DNA from: Amborella trichopoda
Lineage: Eukaryota > Streptophyta > Magnoliopsida > Amborellales > Amborellaceae
Direction of reading: 5' to 3'
Length of the DNA: 64,000 nt
Assembly (NCBI RefSeq): GCF_000471905.2
Contig: NW_006498233.1
Location: forward strand, 405,886 to 469,885
The notes beneath the pieces are model-generated. The model made no database searches and had not been told where the DNA came from. It saw only the letters and a program-made list of their open reading frames with translations. The translations under genes and the position numbers were made by a program. The stretch's first letter is position 1; the number at the start of each line of letters is the position of its first letter. This document shows, piece by piece, positions 11,903 to 22,675 of this stretch.

Positions 11903-12590
11903 TGTTGGGATCGATTGGTGAAAAATCAACAAGGGTTAATAACATTTAAAATTATTGTACATTTACATCAATATAAACAAACAATGGAAATAATAAGGCA
12001 TCAAAAGAACATCATGGAATAGAAAATACAGCGTCAAACAACCACAGAGCATAAAGATTTAACGCGGCTTGGTCACAAAACATGACCTACATCCACAAGA
12101 GAATGGCACGAGACTTTACTTACTGATTTAGGAAGATTACAAGAGAGATTAAGTCCCAAAACTCCAATTTTTAGCAGCTTTGACTCTCTCTAAACAGGGC
12201 CCAAAATAGAGTCCAAACACACTACAAAAGTGTACTTTCTCTCTCTAAAACGGGGCTTGCAACAAGGTCCCAAAACACCTAAGCTTATGCCAAAAAATCT
12301 GCACTTTCTCTCTCTATAAAGTGGGAAAAAATAGGGCCAACAGTAAATCCTACGTGTGCTCTCCTTATCTTCCTGCTCTCCTTTTCTTCCTTCTCTCTAT
12401 CTTTTCTCTCTCTTTTTCTCACTCTAAAATAATGAGTTTCAAACTCCTTATACTTGGGTGGTTACTAGACACCACAGCCCTTGGATTAAAAGGCAATCCA
12501 ATGGCCTTGATATGGAGAAAAAAAGGCAACAACGTAATGGAAAATAAAGCCCAAAGTTCATATGTGCGATTTGGCTTCACACATCTAACA
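11903..12590 (-). repeat. 3' LTR of the 11.9-15.7 kb copia element
   Basis: It starts on the minus strand TGTTAGATGTGTGAAGCC at 12590 and ends near 11903 (CCCAACA). It shares long blocks with 14913-15701, including 'agcataaagatttaacg', 'aacatgacctacatcca' or 'aacatgacctatatcta', 'ctttacttactgattt' and 'cttggattaaa'. Confidence 0.88.
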
Positions 12591-12790
12591 ATCATTCACT
12601 TGAAGACAAATTACCAAGTACACAAATAACAATCTCTCACTTGAACACAACTATGCAAGCTTCTGGAGTAATCTCAAATGTGTCATTCTCCATCCATATA
12701 AGATTATTCTTTCCTTGAGGAACCTAGAGAGCCTAAACAATGCCGCAAGCTCTCTAGCTCAATAACATCTATGAGCATGCCTTGTTCATA

Positions 12791-13141
12791 TTACTTCGTG
12801 TCTATTCTTCTCATGCAAATTCCACCTTCTTCAACACTTGCATCCTCGAGCACTTGAGGCCATCTTGCAATCACACATGCTTTAAATGAATCATTGCTTA
12901 TACACGCATAAGCACAATAACCGGTGGTTGATCTCATATCACCGAGATCCTTTACATCAATCTCTCCCGCGAAGCCTTGAAAATCTTGGCAATCCATGCC
13001 CATACTTCTTAATTTCTGAAATAGCCATTTCACTTCATTCCAACATTTTCTCCCCATGCTAAATACAGGCCAATCAAGAAAAACACAAGCAAGTGAAATG
13101 ATAAATTTTATACAAATCATGGCAATTAAGAAAATCAACAT
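12791..13141 (-). pseudogene. copia RNase H remnant (11.9-15.7 kb element)
   Basis: The minus strand encodes 'WNEVKWLFQKLRSMG', 'GEIDVKDLGDMRSTTGYC' and a following segment. This matches the copia RNase H pattern in which W..VK.I.RYL is followed by the catalytic 'D.D...D...RRSTTGY' block. It sits just upstream of the polypurine tract and 3' LTR, as expected. Fossil. Confidence 0.75.
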
Positions 13142-13407
13142 AGAGTGGGATGCAACACTCTAATTACATTGGCCATGCATTCACCAAATTTTGAACATTG
13201 GTTCGAAGGAAATTCATGCGGAGCTTCAAGTTTCACATCCTCTAGTAAGGGCTTTAAGTCTTGCCGATTATCCTTGTCAAGAACTTGCTTTGTACCATCA
13301 AGTTCTTTCATTGCCAAACCATGTACCTCTTGTTGAACTTCTTCTTCTTCTTCAACAATTAAATTTACCCTTTTATTTATAATTGTGGTCCCTAACAATT
13401 TGCACAA
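13135..13407 (-). pseudogene. Glu-rich open segment of unclear origin
   Basis: A 90-residue minus-strand segment with 'VEEEEEVQQEVHGLAMKEL' followed by 'DNRQDLKPLLEDVKLEAPH'. It lies between the pre-integrase and RNase H scraps of the copia element, where integrase and reverse transcriptase would be expected, and resembles neither. It may derive from the acidic linker between integrase and reverse transcriptase. No function is proposed. Confidence 0.35.
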
Positions 13408-13540
13408 GTTTCTTTCTCAACTCCCTTCATCATTACTAGAGCCCCCTTTAAAACTTTGAGCACTCCACCTTGCCCAGTGAATTTGTAACCTTCCATATCG
13501 AGAGTAGGTTGTGAAATCAAGCTCTTTTTCACAGTTGGCA
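13400..13540 (-). pseudogene. copia pre-integrase scrap
   Basis: The minus strand encodes 'MEGYKFTGQGGVLKVLKG' and 'LVMMKG', the segment that lies between protease and integrase in many plant copia elements ('..GGVL.V.KG.LV.MKG'). The integrase that should follow is absent. Confidence 0.7.
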
Positions 13541-13639
13541 CATGTCTCATATTTTCAATGTAGGAACCATACCATCATACATTTTTATGTGAATATTTCC
13601 AATGCCCAAAATTTTACGAGCCTATCATTACCAAAATAG

Positions 13640-14800
13640 ACAAAGCCACCATTCATATTTATGTAGGATGAAAAATATGATCTTTCTTGGCAAATATGAA
13701 ATGAAGCACCAGAGTCCAAGACCCAACTATCTTCATTAGAAAGTGTTGTGCAAGTAACACTAAAAGTGACCCCATCTTCATCATCAGGAACTGTTATTGC
13801 TTAGGCATGGCCATTATTGCCCTTGGCCTTTTGCTTATTTTTCAGATTATTGTAATATTTTCTTGTATGACCAGGTTTTTTGTAATACTAGCAAGTAACC
13901 TTCTTACCCTGTGACTGGGATTTGCCTCTGCCATGATATTTACCCATATTAAATCGATAAGGTTGATCTCTATTATGCTCTTCCTCTATCTCCTGCTGCC
14001 AATGCTTGATTTGATTCAACAAACATTTGTGTGGATGTCTTTCTAGTCTCTTCATTTAACAATGAAGCTACAACATCCTTCAAACTAAAGGTGTTACCTA
14101 TTGTATTTATCACACTGGTAACCAAGGTATCCCAACTAGTAGGCAAATAACTCAGGAAAAACAAACATAATATTTTTTTCATCCAAATTCACTTTCAGAT
14201 ACCTCAATTGTGCAGATATGAAATTAAATCCACTCACATGCGATCTAATAGTTGCACCTTCTTTCATTTTTTTAAAAAAACAAACAACTTTTTCATCGCA
14301 TGCAATTTATTTGCACCAGAGGGTTGCTCAAAATATTGCTTTAAAGATTTCTAAAGCTCTAACCAAGGTATCCCAACTAGTAGGCAAATAACTCAAGAAA
14401 AACAAACATAATATTTTTTTCATCCAAATTCACTTTCAGATACCTCAATTGTGCAAAAATGAAATTAAATCCACTCACATGCGATCTAATTGTTGCACCT
14501 TCTTTCTTTTTTTAAAAAAAACAAACAACTTTTTCATCGCATGCAATTTATTTGCACCAGAGGGTTGCTCAAAATATTGCTTTAAAGATTTCTAAAGCTC
14601 TACAATCATCCAATAAAATTAATGGTGAAATATATGGTCTAATAGTTGTCAAATGTTTTCGATCAAGAACATCTCATTCATAATCTTCTATTCCAACAGG
14701 CATGGCCTCTTTTCCTTAAAGTGGCCTATCTAGTTCTTTTAAAATACGATAATCTTTTATCATCATCTTCCATATTAGTCAATTACTTTGATTTAATTTT
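13640..14800 (-). pseudogene. copia gag and protease remnant (11.9-15.7 kb element)
   Basis: 13973-14182 on the minus strand encodes 'LFFLSYLPTSWDTLVTSV' and 'FSLKDVVASLLNEETRK', the gag (UBN2/DUF4219-type) pattern of copia. Near 13900 is a weak zinc-knuckle-like patch. Around 13690-13750 the phrase 'SWVLDSGASFHIC' marks the copia aspartic protease active site (DSGA). Order and strand agree with the flanking LTRs. A 241-bp tandem duplication interrupts the gag part. Fossil. Confidence 0.8.
14121..14602. repeat. Near-identical 241-bp tandem duplication in copia gag
   Basis: The block starting 'accaaggtatcccaactag' at 14121 repeats at 14362 and runs to the same end ('agatttctaaagctct'). Only a handful of differences are visible across 241 bases, so the duplication is much younger than the divergence between this element's LTRs. 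Confidence 0.92.
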
Positions 14801-14894
14801 TCAAATTTCATTGTCCTTTCCATTTTAGGGAAAATACAAGAAATAACCACAATAGTAAAAACCCTTTCTTCATAGACACAATGAAGAAGAAGCC

Positions 14895-14909
14895 CTAGGC
14901 TCTGTTACA
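14895..14909 (-). other. Primer binding site, tRNA-iMet type
   Basis: On the minus strand 'TGTAACAGAGCCTAGG' follows the LTR end and corresponds to the TGGTATCAGAGC-type site used by most plant copia elements. Confidence 0.7.
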
Positions 14910-14912
14910 GGG

Positions 14913-15701
14913 TTTTTGGAATCGATTGGTAAAAAAATCAACATGGCTTTATAACATTCACAGTTATTATACATTCATATTAATATAAACAAACAATGAA
15001 AATAATATAGTATCAAAATAACATCATGGAATGAAAAATACAACAACAAATAACCCATATAGCATAAAGATTTATAACATTCACAGCTATTGTCCATTCA
15101 TATTAATATAAACAAACGATGTAAATAATATGGTATCAAAATAACATCATAGAATGAAAAATACAACAACAAACAACTCACAGAGCACAAAGATTTAACG
15201 TGATTCGGTCATAAAACATGACCTATATCTATAGGAGAATGGCATGAGACTTTACTTACTGATTTGGGAATATCACAAGAGAGATTGAGTCTTAAAACTC
15301 CAATTTTCAACAGCTTTAACTCTCTCTAAATAGGGCCCAAAACCGGGTCCAAAGACACTACAAAATGTACTTTCTCTCTCTAAGACAGGGCTTGCAACAG
15401 AGTCCCAAAACACCTAAGCTTATTCCCAAAACTCTCCACTCTCTACAAATTGGGGAAAAACAAGACCAGCAGTAACCCTACGTGCTTTCTCATTTTTTTC
15501 ATTCTCTCTATCTTTTTTTTCTTTTTTTCTCACTCTAACACAATGAATTTCAAGCTCTTATACTTGGCTGTTTACTAGACACCACAACTCTTGGATTAAA
15601 CGCCAATCCAATGACCTAGATATAGAGAAGAAAAGTCAACAAGGTAATGGAAAATAAAGCACAAAGTTCTAGATGTGTGATTTGGCTTCACACATATACT
15701 A
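14913..15701 (-). repeat. 5' LTR of the 11.9-15.7 kb copia element
   Basis: Longer than its partner because a block of about 123 bp is present twice (14951-15073 and 15074-15196; both begin 'ataacattcac' and contain 'caaaataacatcat'). The left limit is approximate. It is bounded outside by the GGGGG target duplication. Confidence 0.82.
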
Positions 15702-15706
15702 GGGGG

Positions 15707-17249
15707 AGCTTGTTGGCATCATGGCCCTTGGATGTAGTAGGCATGTAGCCGACTTGATTGTTTCCGTCACGAATTTAACGAACTTAATTTTGCCAAGCAA
15801 CCAAAAAAACGGAGTGTTGCCTTTCCTAACAACAAATGTACGTTACGTCGTGTCCAATAAAATAGATTTAGAAGTTGTTTCCACAAAAAATGATCATTTG
15901 GTTTTATGTGATTTTTTTGGCTGGTGAGTTCCTTTTCTGTGGGAGGCAAACTCCCAAACCTGATTTTTAGTAGCACAAGCCCTGTGTTATTCTAGTGGAC
16001 CCATTGCCGACTAGGGAACCAAATGGGGCCTTGGTGAAGTTGAAAGATTCTATGCCCTTTAGCCAAAATTGTAATAAAAGAAAAAGAAAAAGAAAAATAA
16101 AAAAAAAGGGAAAGGGAAAGGATTCCACGCTTGGAGGAGCATTTTCCCATTTGGCTAGGTGGAGTAAACCAATCTTTAGGCCTTCAAAAGCTGGAGATGT
16201 AGGGCGCATTTGCCACGCAAAGTTTTTGGGAGTGGAAGGGAGTCTCCCGCAAGTTACATAAGACCACTTTTGTTTCATTTTTTATGGATGGAATGTCTTC
16301 CAAAAGTGGACTCATTTTGATGACACGAGCAAGGCCGCCCCGTCCACTTTACAGCTTCCACACTATAATATCAAATGTGTAAGTAGGACTTTCAACTGCC
16401 ACTTCCAAACACTCCTACTTATCAAACACGCATGTAGGCTCTTTAACCTAGTGACTGTTCTCAAAAAAGTAAAGAGGAAAAAATAAGAAAGGAAAAAATT
16501 AAACGCACTATGCTGAAAATTAAAATTTAAGAATGAAAAAAGACGGTCCAATTTTGGATGGCTATATCTAAGTATTTAGACTCAAAAGCTATAACTATTT
16601 CTTTTTCTTTGGAAAGTAGTTACATATTGCTTTTCTCAAAATCATGTACAAAAAAAACCTTATTGAGTAGCTTTTTCACCTAGTAAATGTGCAGCATTCT
16701 CCCGTAAGAACATAGTGTGAAGCAAGGGTACTTCTCGCAACGCGTGTGAGTTGAGAAAGCGATTTCAATCGGAGTGATTTACGTGTGGATCCTAAATTTT
16801 TTTATAAAATACAAAATGTTCCGTTTATAGGCAGAAATTATAAAAGTTGGTCAACGGATGGTTATTTTTTCTTTTCCAAATTGTCTCTCGGTTTGAGGAT
16901 CCTCGGACCAAATTTTAATTTTTTTGTTTTTTCATTAGTTTTAATTTTAATTTTAGTTTCCCTACTAAAGAAAAAATCAAAAAAGAAAATTAAAATTCAA
17001 TCAATTCTCGGACTCATTGACAATTTTGAAAAAAAAAAAAACACAGATTGGTCAACCTTCTTTGTAATTTTTACACAAACGAATGATTTCGTATTTTAAG
17101 AAACTTGTTAAGATCCATACTAGATCACTATTTTTCGTAGGGCAGTTGAGCAGTAAAAAATCAAACTTTAACCGCGAGGATGACAAACGTTGATGTAACA
17201 AGAGTTCCTAGGAAACAACTCTCCTTTGAGTCTAGTCTACCCACAGGAC
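15707..17249. other. Unassigned, AT-rich
   Basis: It begins 'cttgttggcatcatgg' directly after the target duplication, so the site in which the copia element sits looks like a polypurine tract followed by a TGTTGG LTR-like start. No second LTR end is visible. The rest (16.3-17.2 kb) is AT-rich with homopolymer runs. I see no gene. Confidence 0.35.
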
Positions 17250-17354
17250 TGAAGGGGGTTTCTTGGAACAATAATTCACAAGATAGAATGGGGTTTCTTG
17301 GAACAACAATTCACAAGATTGAAGGGGGTTTTTTGGAACAACAATTCCATCAAC
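17250..17354. repeat. Minisatellite, three 35-bp units
   Basis: Units start at 17250, 17285 and 17320 and share 'gggtttcttggaacaa', 'aattcacaagat'. The third unit is the most diverged at its end. Confidence 0.92.
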
Positions 17355-18649
17355 TACGCAATAAATAATAATAATTAAATTTCTAAAATTCTGCCCAAGC
17401 AACTCGGACTCGAGTTTGGAATGAGTTAGTTGTACATAATATTTTCAAATTTTAAGTATAACATTATCGTAAATTTATATTAGATTTGTTAGAATAGTTT
17501 ACCAGCAAGCTCTAACCCTCTTTTTTTTTTACCCCATTCAAAGTTCGAATCCCGTGACATTTTAAAAAAAAGAAAACAACATTTCATTGGTGTTATGGTG
17601 TTCCACATTTTTTTATAATAGCTTTCCGGTTAGCTTTAACAAGTTTTTTTTTTTTTTGGTTTACCACCCATGACATTTTTTTCAAAAAAAAAATCATTGT
17701 TGGTGTTATGGTGTTCAACATTTTTTCAAAAAAAAAAAAAACTTCCTCTTCGAACTCAAAACCTCGGATAAAGAGGTTCCTTTTATATAAGTCGCACCAA
17801 ACATCACAACGTTCCTCATTTTAGTGATAAAAAAAAGGCACTTATACTATATATATCACGATTATAGTTTTTCATTTTCTTAAAAAACTGGCCGAGCAAC
17901 TCACCAGGTGCCAAGTACTTGGGCCGAGTCCATGTTTTAAACACTGACAATAATATACATTCTACCCTCTTTTAAGTGATGAAATTCTTGAGAACCTTAA
18001 CTTTTCAATGGTTTCACACATCCACCGTCCATGAAAGCCAGATTTTCATGACTTTTGACTTGAGCACATCTACCCCTGCCTCCTTCCAACTCACGACGAC
18101 AGGACTGAACTTCAACTTACTGACACTTGGAAATGTGTAAGTGTGAAATCCGATGTTCATTCCTCCACGCAAGGGATAAAGAGCCAAATCTTCTTCCCAC
18201 TTCCAGTCTGTGGGGCAATGATAATGATGCTTTACATGCTTTTAATTTTAAAAAATAGTTTGATAGGACTGCATCTCTATAATTCAAACATTGGAGAACC
18301 TTTATATCGATCATCTTGGATAGAATTTTATAGCTGTGAAAAAAATGGAATTTTAAATTTTAAAATAATAATATATATTGTAACAAATTATCTATTTCAC
18401 TATAAAAATAAGTGTTTATAGATCTGTGAGATTTATACTATTTTTTGAGTTTCAAATTTTGTTGTCAGTATTGGAAATTAATTTTAGATCCATCATGGAG
18501 CTTCTTGTTGTCAAAAGTGCTTTCCTAAAGAGGATTTGAGGTGAGATTTTATTTTGTTTTCATAAAGCCTAGGCTTTGTAAAAGCTTTATCCTTTAACAT
18601 TGGTATACTTGCGTTAAATGGTCCCATGGAGTATTGTCATAATAGAAAT
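17355..18649. other. Unassigned AT-rich region with local imperfect duplications
   Basis: 17490-17830 holds a roughly 120-bp imperfect repeat ('ttggtgttatggtgttc.ac' at about 17587 and 17700) set among T and A runs. 'gttcgaatcccgtgac' at about 17545 looks like a Pol III B box, but no tRNA fold or A box is near. Nothing coding is supported. Confidence 0.5.
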
Positions 18650-19435
18650 AGGAAAAAATAGGAGAATATTTGTACGGGATGCTCCATAACATTTTTCAAA
18701 TTTATGTGGAGGTCCTACTTTATTTCCTTTTCTATTTTTTCCAATTTTGGTCCCAATCAATGTTGCATACAGTGGACCAATTTTTTTATTTGTTTTGAAG
18801 TGTATGATTGTCTAGCAGCCTGGGGTCAATTTAGGGTCAGTCCAATATTTCAAATATTGCACCATCCTAAAGTTGGCTTGTTCAATGTCCCAAACATAAG
18901 ACAACCCCATTTTATGCCTCTTCCACTGTTTTGAGTTTGTCCGATGTTTCTAGCATCATACTCGAATATTGTTCTTATTTTTGCATTTAGTGACAGTCTG
19001 ATGTTTGGAACAACATACTATATTGTTCATATTCTTCCACTGTTTTGCTCTTTAGGCCTTCTCTTTCTTGAGACATTAAAGTAGTTACCCTAACCGAAAA
19101 ATATAAATAAACAGAATAGTAATTATATTATGTTTGATGTTTTACTGACCCAAAATAGGGGAAGAAGCCTACAATCAGGTTGTTGGATGTTTGGGACATT
19201 CAACATCCAAACTTTAGGGTGGTTAGATATTTGAAATATTGGATCCACTCCAAATTGACCCTTAGGCCATCAGACAACCATACAATTCAAAACAAATAAA
19301 TATATTTGCAAAAACGAATAGGGGGGGGGGGAAGAATTGGTAAAAAAATAAAAGAGGCGATAATGTAGGACGTCATCATAAATTTGGAGAAAATATGGAG
19401 CACCCTATAATATATAACAAATATTTTCTAAATTT
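18650..19435. mobile_element. Foldback / long-inverted-repeat MITE
   Basis: The left arm (about 18650-18898) and right arm (about 19187-19430) are inverted copies. 'atgtttgggacattgaac', 'ttaggatggt', 'atatttgaaatattgga' and 'caaaacaaataaa' on the reverse complement of the left arm match 'atgtttgggacattcaac', 'ttagggtggt', 'atatttgaaatattgga' and 'caaaacaaataaa' of the right arm. The outer ends carry 'ggatgctccata' against 'ggagcaccctat' inverted. The loop of about 290 bases has its own short repeats ('ttccactgttttg' twice). There is no coding capacity. It fits a non-autonomous DNA element; the superfamily is undetermined because no clear target duplication was found. Confidence 0.8.
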
Positions 19436-19619
19436 CCATTAATTTCCAAAAAAAAGAGTCCCCAAACAACTAATAAAAATATCAACAACCACACAAAAAA
19501 GATGGACTGAACATTGCAAACTGGTTATAGCTGAACCCGGGAAAGACCAACAAAAGGCTTTGCTTGCTTTATTTGTTGACATTTTCGTCCTAATTAGCAA
19601 CTTAACAACCAGCAGTAAA

Positions 19620-20520
19620 TGTTCTATGCTTTGTACGTGGGTTCCCAACTTTGGACACTCAACATCGAAAGTCAGATAATGGCTTCGGGATTTTGGATCT
19701 TGAAGGTCCGCAGTAAAGTTATTTTTGGAATAAAAAAAGGAGTGCATGCGTAAAATTGAAAAATTGGAGGATCCAAAGTTACATCTGACTTTATATATGG
19801 GGGCTCAACTTTAGATTTGAAGATTCGGAAGTAAAAAATGACTTTGCCACTTTGGATCTTGAATATTAAGAATTGTGACATTTTCAGAAATATAAAAAGG
19901 GCAAAAATAAAAAGGGGGTTGTACGTAAAATTGAAAAATTGAAAGGGAGGGGGGCGTAATTTGGGGGCATTTTTTACTTTCAATTAAACTTTTAAAAAAA
20001 TGTCACCGGCAAGCTTCAAATGCCCATTCTTACAATTGAGAAGTGCACGTTATAGTCAACTTGACCATTTTATGACTTTGTGTGTGGGGATTAGTTTTGG
20101 ATAATCAAGTTAGTTTTGTCATTTCGGGACTTGAAGATCAGCAATGGAGGTCTTATCAGAATAGAAAGAGAGAAAAATGGGATACACGTGTAAAATTGAA
20201 AAATTGGGGGGATCCGAGGTCACATCTGAGTGTGACTATGGAGGTCTAATTTAGAATCCTCAAGATCAGAAGTTGTAAAATGACTTTGTTGTTTTGGATT
20301 TTGAATATAAAAAAAGGTCACATTTCATAATAAGAAAAGAAAAAGAGAAAAAAAAATGGGAACGTTAAGTAAAATTGATTTTTTTTTGGGGTGGGGGAAG
20401 GAAGGGGGTGGTGGGATGAATTTCTTTAATATTGCTAATTTGGTCTTTTCTATTTTTTTTATTTTTTTTTACTGCATTTTAAAAAGGAGGGTGCCAGCAA
20501 GCTTCAAATCCCGGTCCTTA
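19620..20520. repeat. Two-level tandem repeat field
   Basis: A unit of about 150-170 bp containing 'gtaaaattgaaaaattg', 'ttttggat.ttgaa', a 'gggg' patch and 'catctgactttatatatgg' or 'catctgagtgtgactatgg' occurs about four times (near 19634, 19795, 20080, 20235). Pairs of units plus a trailing 'gcaagcttcaaat' block (about 20010 and 20493) form a higher-order duplication of about 450 bp. Confidence 0.78.
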
Positions 20521-21524
20521 CCATTCTAACTCTTCGTTATAATATCTACATATTACATAGTATTATATCATACTAAATCGTCAGTTCTTACCAAGAATCA
20601 GATCATCCCAGTCTCCAACGATTCACAATCCGAATTATCAACTTCTTCTAAAAACTCATGAATTTTTTTAATCGCTAGTAAAATATAACACTCTAGGTAA
20701 GAGGGTTGATTTATCCTCGTGTTCTCATTTCAACGACCAAGGCAAGTTGAGGTTTGAAATGTCAAAATTGGATGGTGTTGAATTTTTTAAAAACATTAAT
20801 ATTCAAACTTTGGGGAACATCCATGGAACCTCAGGCCTGTGAAGTTCAGCAAGGTCATTGGTGTCGCTATCCAATTCAAAGCAGGGGTGGACATTTATTT
20901 GGACTGAAATGGCGTGTCGGTGTGCTTTCAATAAAAGAGGCGCATCAAAGACAACATGCTCTCTCTCTCTCTCTTAAAGAGTAGGGTAGAGAGAGAGACG
21001 ACTGGAGGAATAAGAACAAAATAGGGGCCACCTTGTTGGAGGGGAGAAAGAGAGGGTGCGTGAGCCCGCTGTCTGCCTTGTCCTTCCAACCGCGGACACT
21101 AAATAGCTGAACCACATAAAGGAAATAACTGAGAAACACAGGAGAAAGAAATTCCAAAGGATACGTTTGGCAACGGCGCAGGCACTGGTCCCCATAGCGT
21201 TCAGCCTTGGCTCCGCCCGGCCACAGCTGGGTCCAAGAAGCCATGGCCTAGCCTTGCCCTAACCCCTATCCAGGGCCAGGGTCAAATAAACTTCAAATAA
21301 TTGAGAGAAAATATAAAAATAGATGGGCTGGACCTGGTGGAATCAAGCCCGCCTTGGCCCAAGCCACCCTGACCTTACCATCAGACCATAGTTTTCGGCC
21401 TTGGCTCGGTTTTCAGGCCACGTCATGCGGTCCGAACCCTAATTTTGGGCCAAACCACCCTACCCATTGCCACCTTTACCTAAGACAAAACGAGGCAAAC
21501 AAAATAGCCTCGAAAAAATCAGGG
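20521..21524. other. Unassigned region with one minus-strand open segment
   Basis: 20945-21244 on the minus strand is open for 99 residues ('MASWTQLWPGGAKAERYGDQ', then a hydrophobic 'FLSPVFLSYFLYVVQLF' that could be a membrane segment). I do not recognise it, and an overlapping frame is also open, so coding is not established. 21240-21480 is rich in 'ggcc' words ('gggccagg', 'ttggcccaag') as in decayed repeats. Confidence 0.3.
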
Positions 21525-21777
21525 GGTTAGAATTAACTGCCCGGTTAATCACTAGCCGGTTTCACTTTTTGTCAGATTTATTGAATTGGTTGGGTATTTT
21601 AAAAAAAAATTCAAAAAAAAATTATATAAAATGTCAAAAAATAAATGATTTTGTTTGTAATGCATTTTTTTTAATCGTGTTCATCATTTGACAAAGATTG
21701 GAAACTATTTTGGCCACTAATATTTAGTTTTATATTTTTCCATATTTTTTTTCTTAAATTTCAAAATACCCTGGGCA

Positions 21778-22215
21778 TAAAAGTTTTTCAATGGAAAAGT
21801 TTCTTACAGAACCCTAATTTCTAATATTATTTCATAGTAGAACCTCATTCCATTTTCCTTTCAAAAGGCATAAAGAAACCCTAAAGATTTCACCATACCC
21901 CATCACTCTTATCTCCCTCTTTTATTGACTTTTGATTATAAAAATTAATCCTAAAAAATCTTTTTATACCATTTGAACCTAAAACCTTTTTTAATAGGTG
22001 GAAAGGGAAAAAGATGGTTAAAATTTTTTAGTATAAAAAGATTTGTTAAGGTTAATTTTATAATAAAAAATCAATAAAAGAGGGAGATAAAATATGAGGG
22101 CGTGCGAAGAAATCTTTAGGGGTTTCTTTATGCCGCTTGAAAGAAAAACTGAATGAGGGTCTACCATGAAATAATAAGAGGAGTTAGGGTTCTCAATGAA
22201 ATTTTTCCTTTTTTA
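21778..22215. mobile_element. Foldback element nested in copy A
   Basis: Near-palindromic over about 440 bp. The left arm has 'gaaccctaatttctaatatt', 'ttctttatgcc'-type inverse 'ggcataaagaaaccctaaag', 'tctccctcttttattga' and 'ttaatcctaaaaaatctttt'. The right arm has the inverse order 'aaaagatttgttaaggttaa', 'tcaataaaagagggaga', 'ctttaggggtttctttatgc' and 'agttagggttctc'. The loop is very short. Copy C lacks it. Confidence 0.88.
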
Positions 22216-22267
22216 AAACCCTTTGTTTCATTAACTTTTAATTTCATTTGGTGTTTTGTTTGAGGGT

Positions 22268-22675
22268 GCGGTTTGTATAAAGCCAAGGCTCTAAACAATC
22301 GAATTAGAACTTACCTCCAATTGGTGTCAAGAAGTATAGTTTCAATGCTGAAAATCTTTGCTATAGCCTTAATTGTAAAAAAACTATTGTGGTTTCAATA
22401 CTAGAAATCTTTGTGATAGCCTTTGTGGTTTCATTTTTAATTGTAAAATTTAAGTTTAAAAAATAGTGTAGATCGAGTGGATCTAAGAAAACTTGAAAAT
22501 ATTGAAAATTGACGGTCTAAAAATGTGATACAATATACACTATTTTCAAAACTTGAAATCTATTTTTTCGTATGTCCATATTTCTTGATGTTGAGATGAT
22601 CAATTTGAAGATATTTTGACACAAAGAGGTAGGCTCTAATTTGATTGTTTAGAGCCTCAGTTCTATATAAAATTT
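22268..22675. mobile_element. Second MITE nested in copy A
   Basis: Terminal inverted repeats of about 45 bp: 'ggctctaaacaatcgaatta' followed by 'gaacttacctc' at the left, and 'gaggtaggctctaatttg' followed by 'attgtttagagcc' at the right. The interior contains a short direct duplication ('tttcaat.ctgaaaatcttt' region at about 22340 and 22400). Absent from copies B and C. Confidence 0.85.

Larger units (their letters stand above)
11903..15701 (-). mobile_element. Ty1/copia element with 5-bp target duplication, internally deleted
   Basis: Two direct repeats (11903-12590 and about 14913-15701) enclose, on the minus strand, copia gag, protease, pre-integrase and RNase H scraps. The five bases GGGGG flank both outer ends (11898-11902 and 15702-15706), the size expected for copia insertion. 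On the minus strand the interior starts with a tRNA-iMet-like primer site and ends with 'cttcaagtgaatgat', a typical copia polypurine tract, before the LTR start TGTTAG. The interior is only about 2.3 kb. Integrase and reverse transcriptase are not seen, so a large part of pol is missing. The LTRs differ noticeably, which indicates an old insertion. Confidence 0.88.

Noticed and set aside
11701-11949. Host exon with splice acceptor
   Set aside because: Only a pyrimidine tract plus TAG; the peptide is unrecognised and part of it lies in the copia LTR, so it was noted as possible but not called.
17530-17570. Possible tRNA or SINE ('gttcgaatcccgtgac')
   Set aside because: B-box-like phrase only; no A box at the right distance and no cloverleaf stems by eye.
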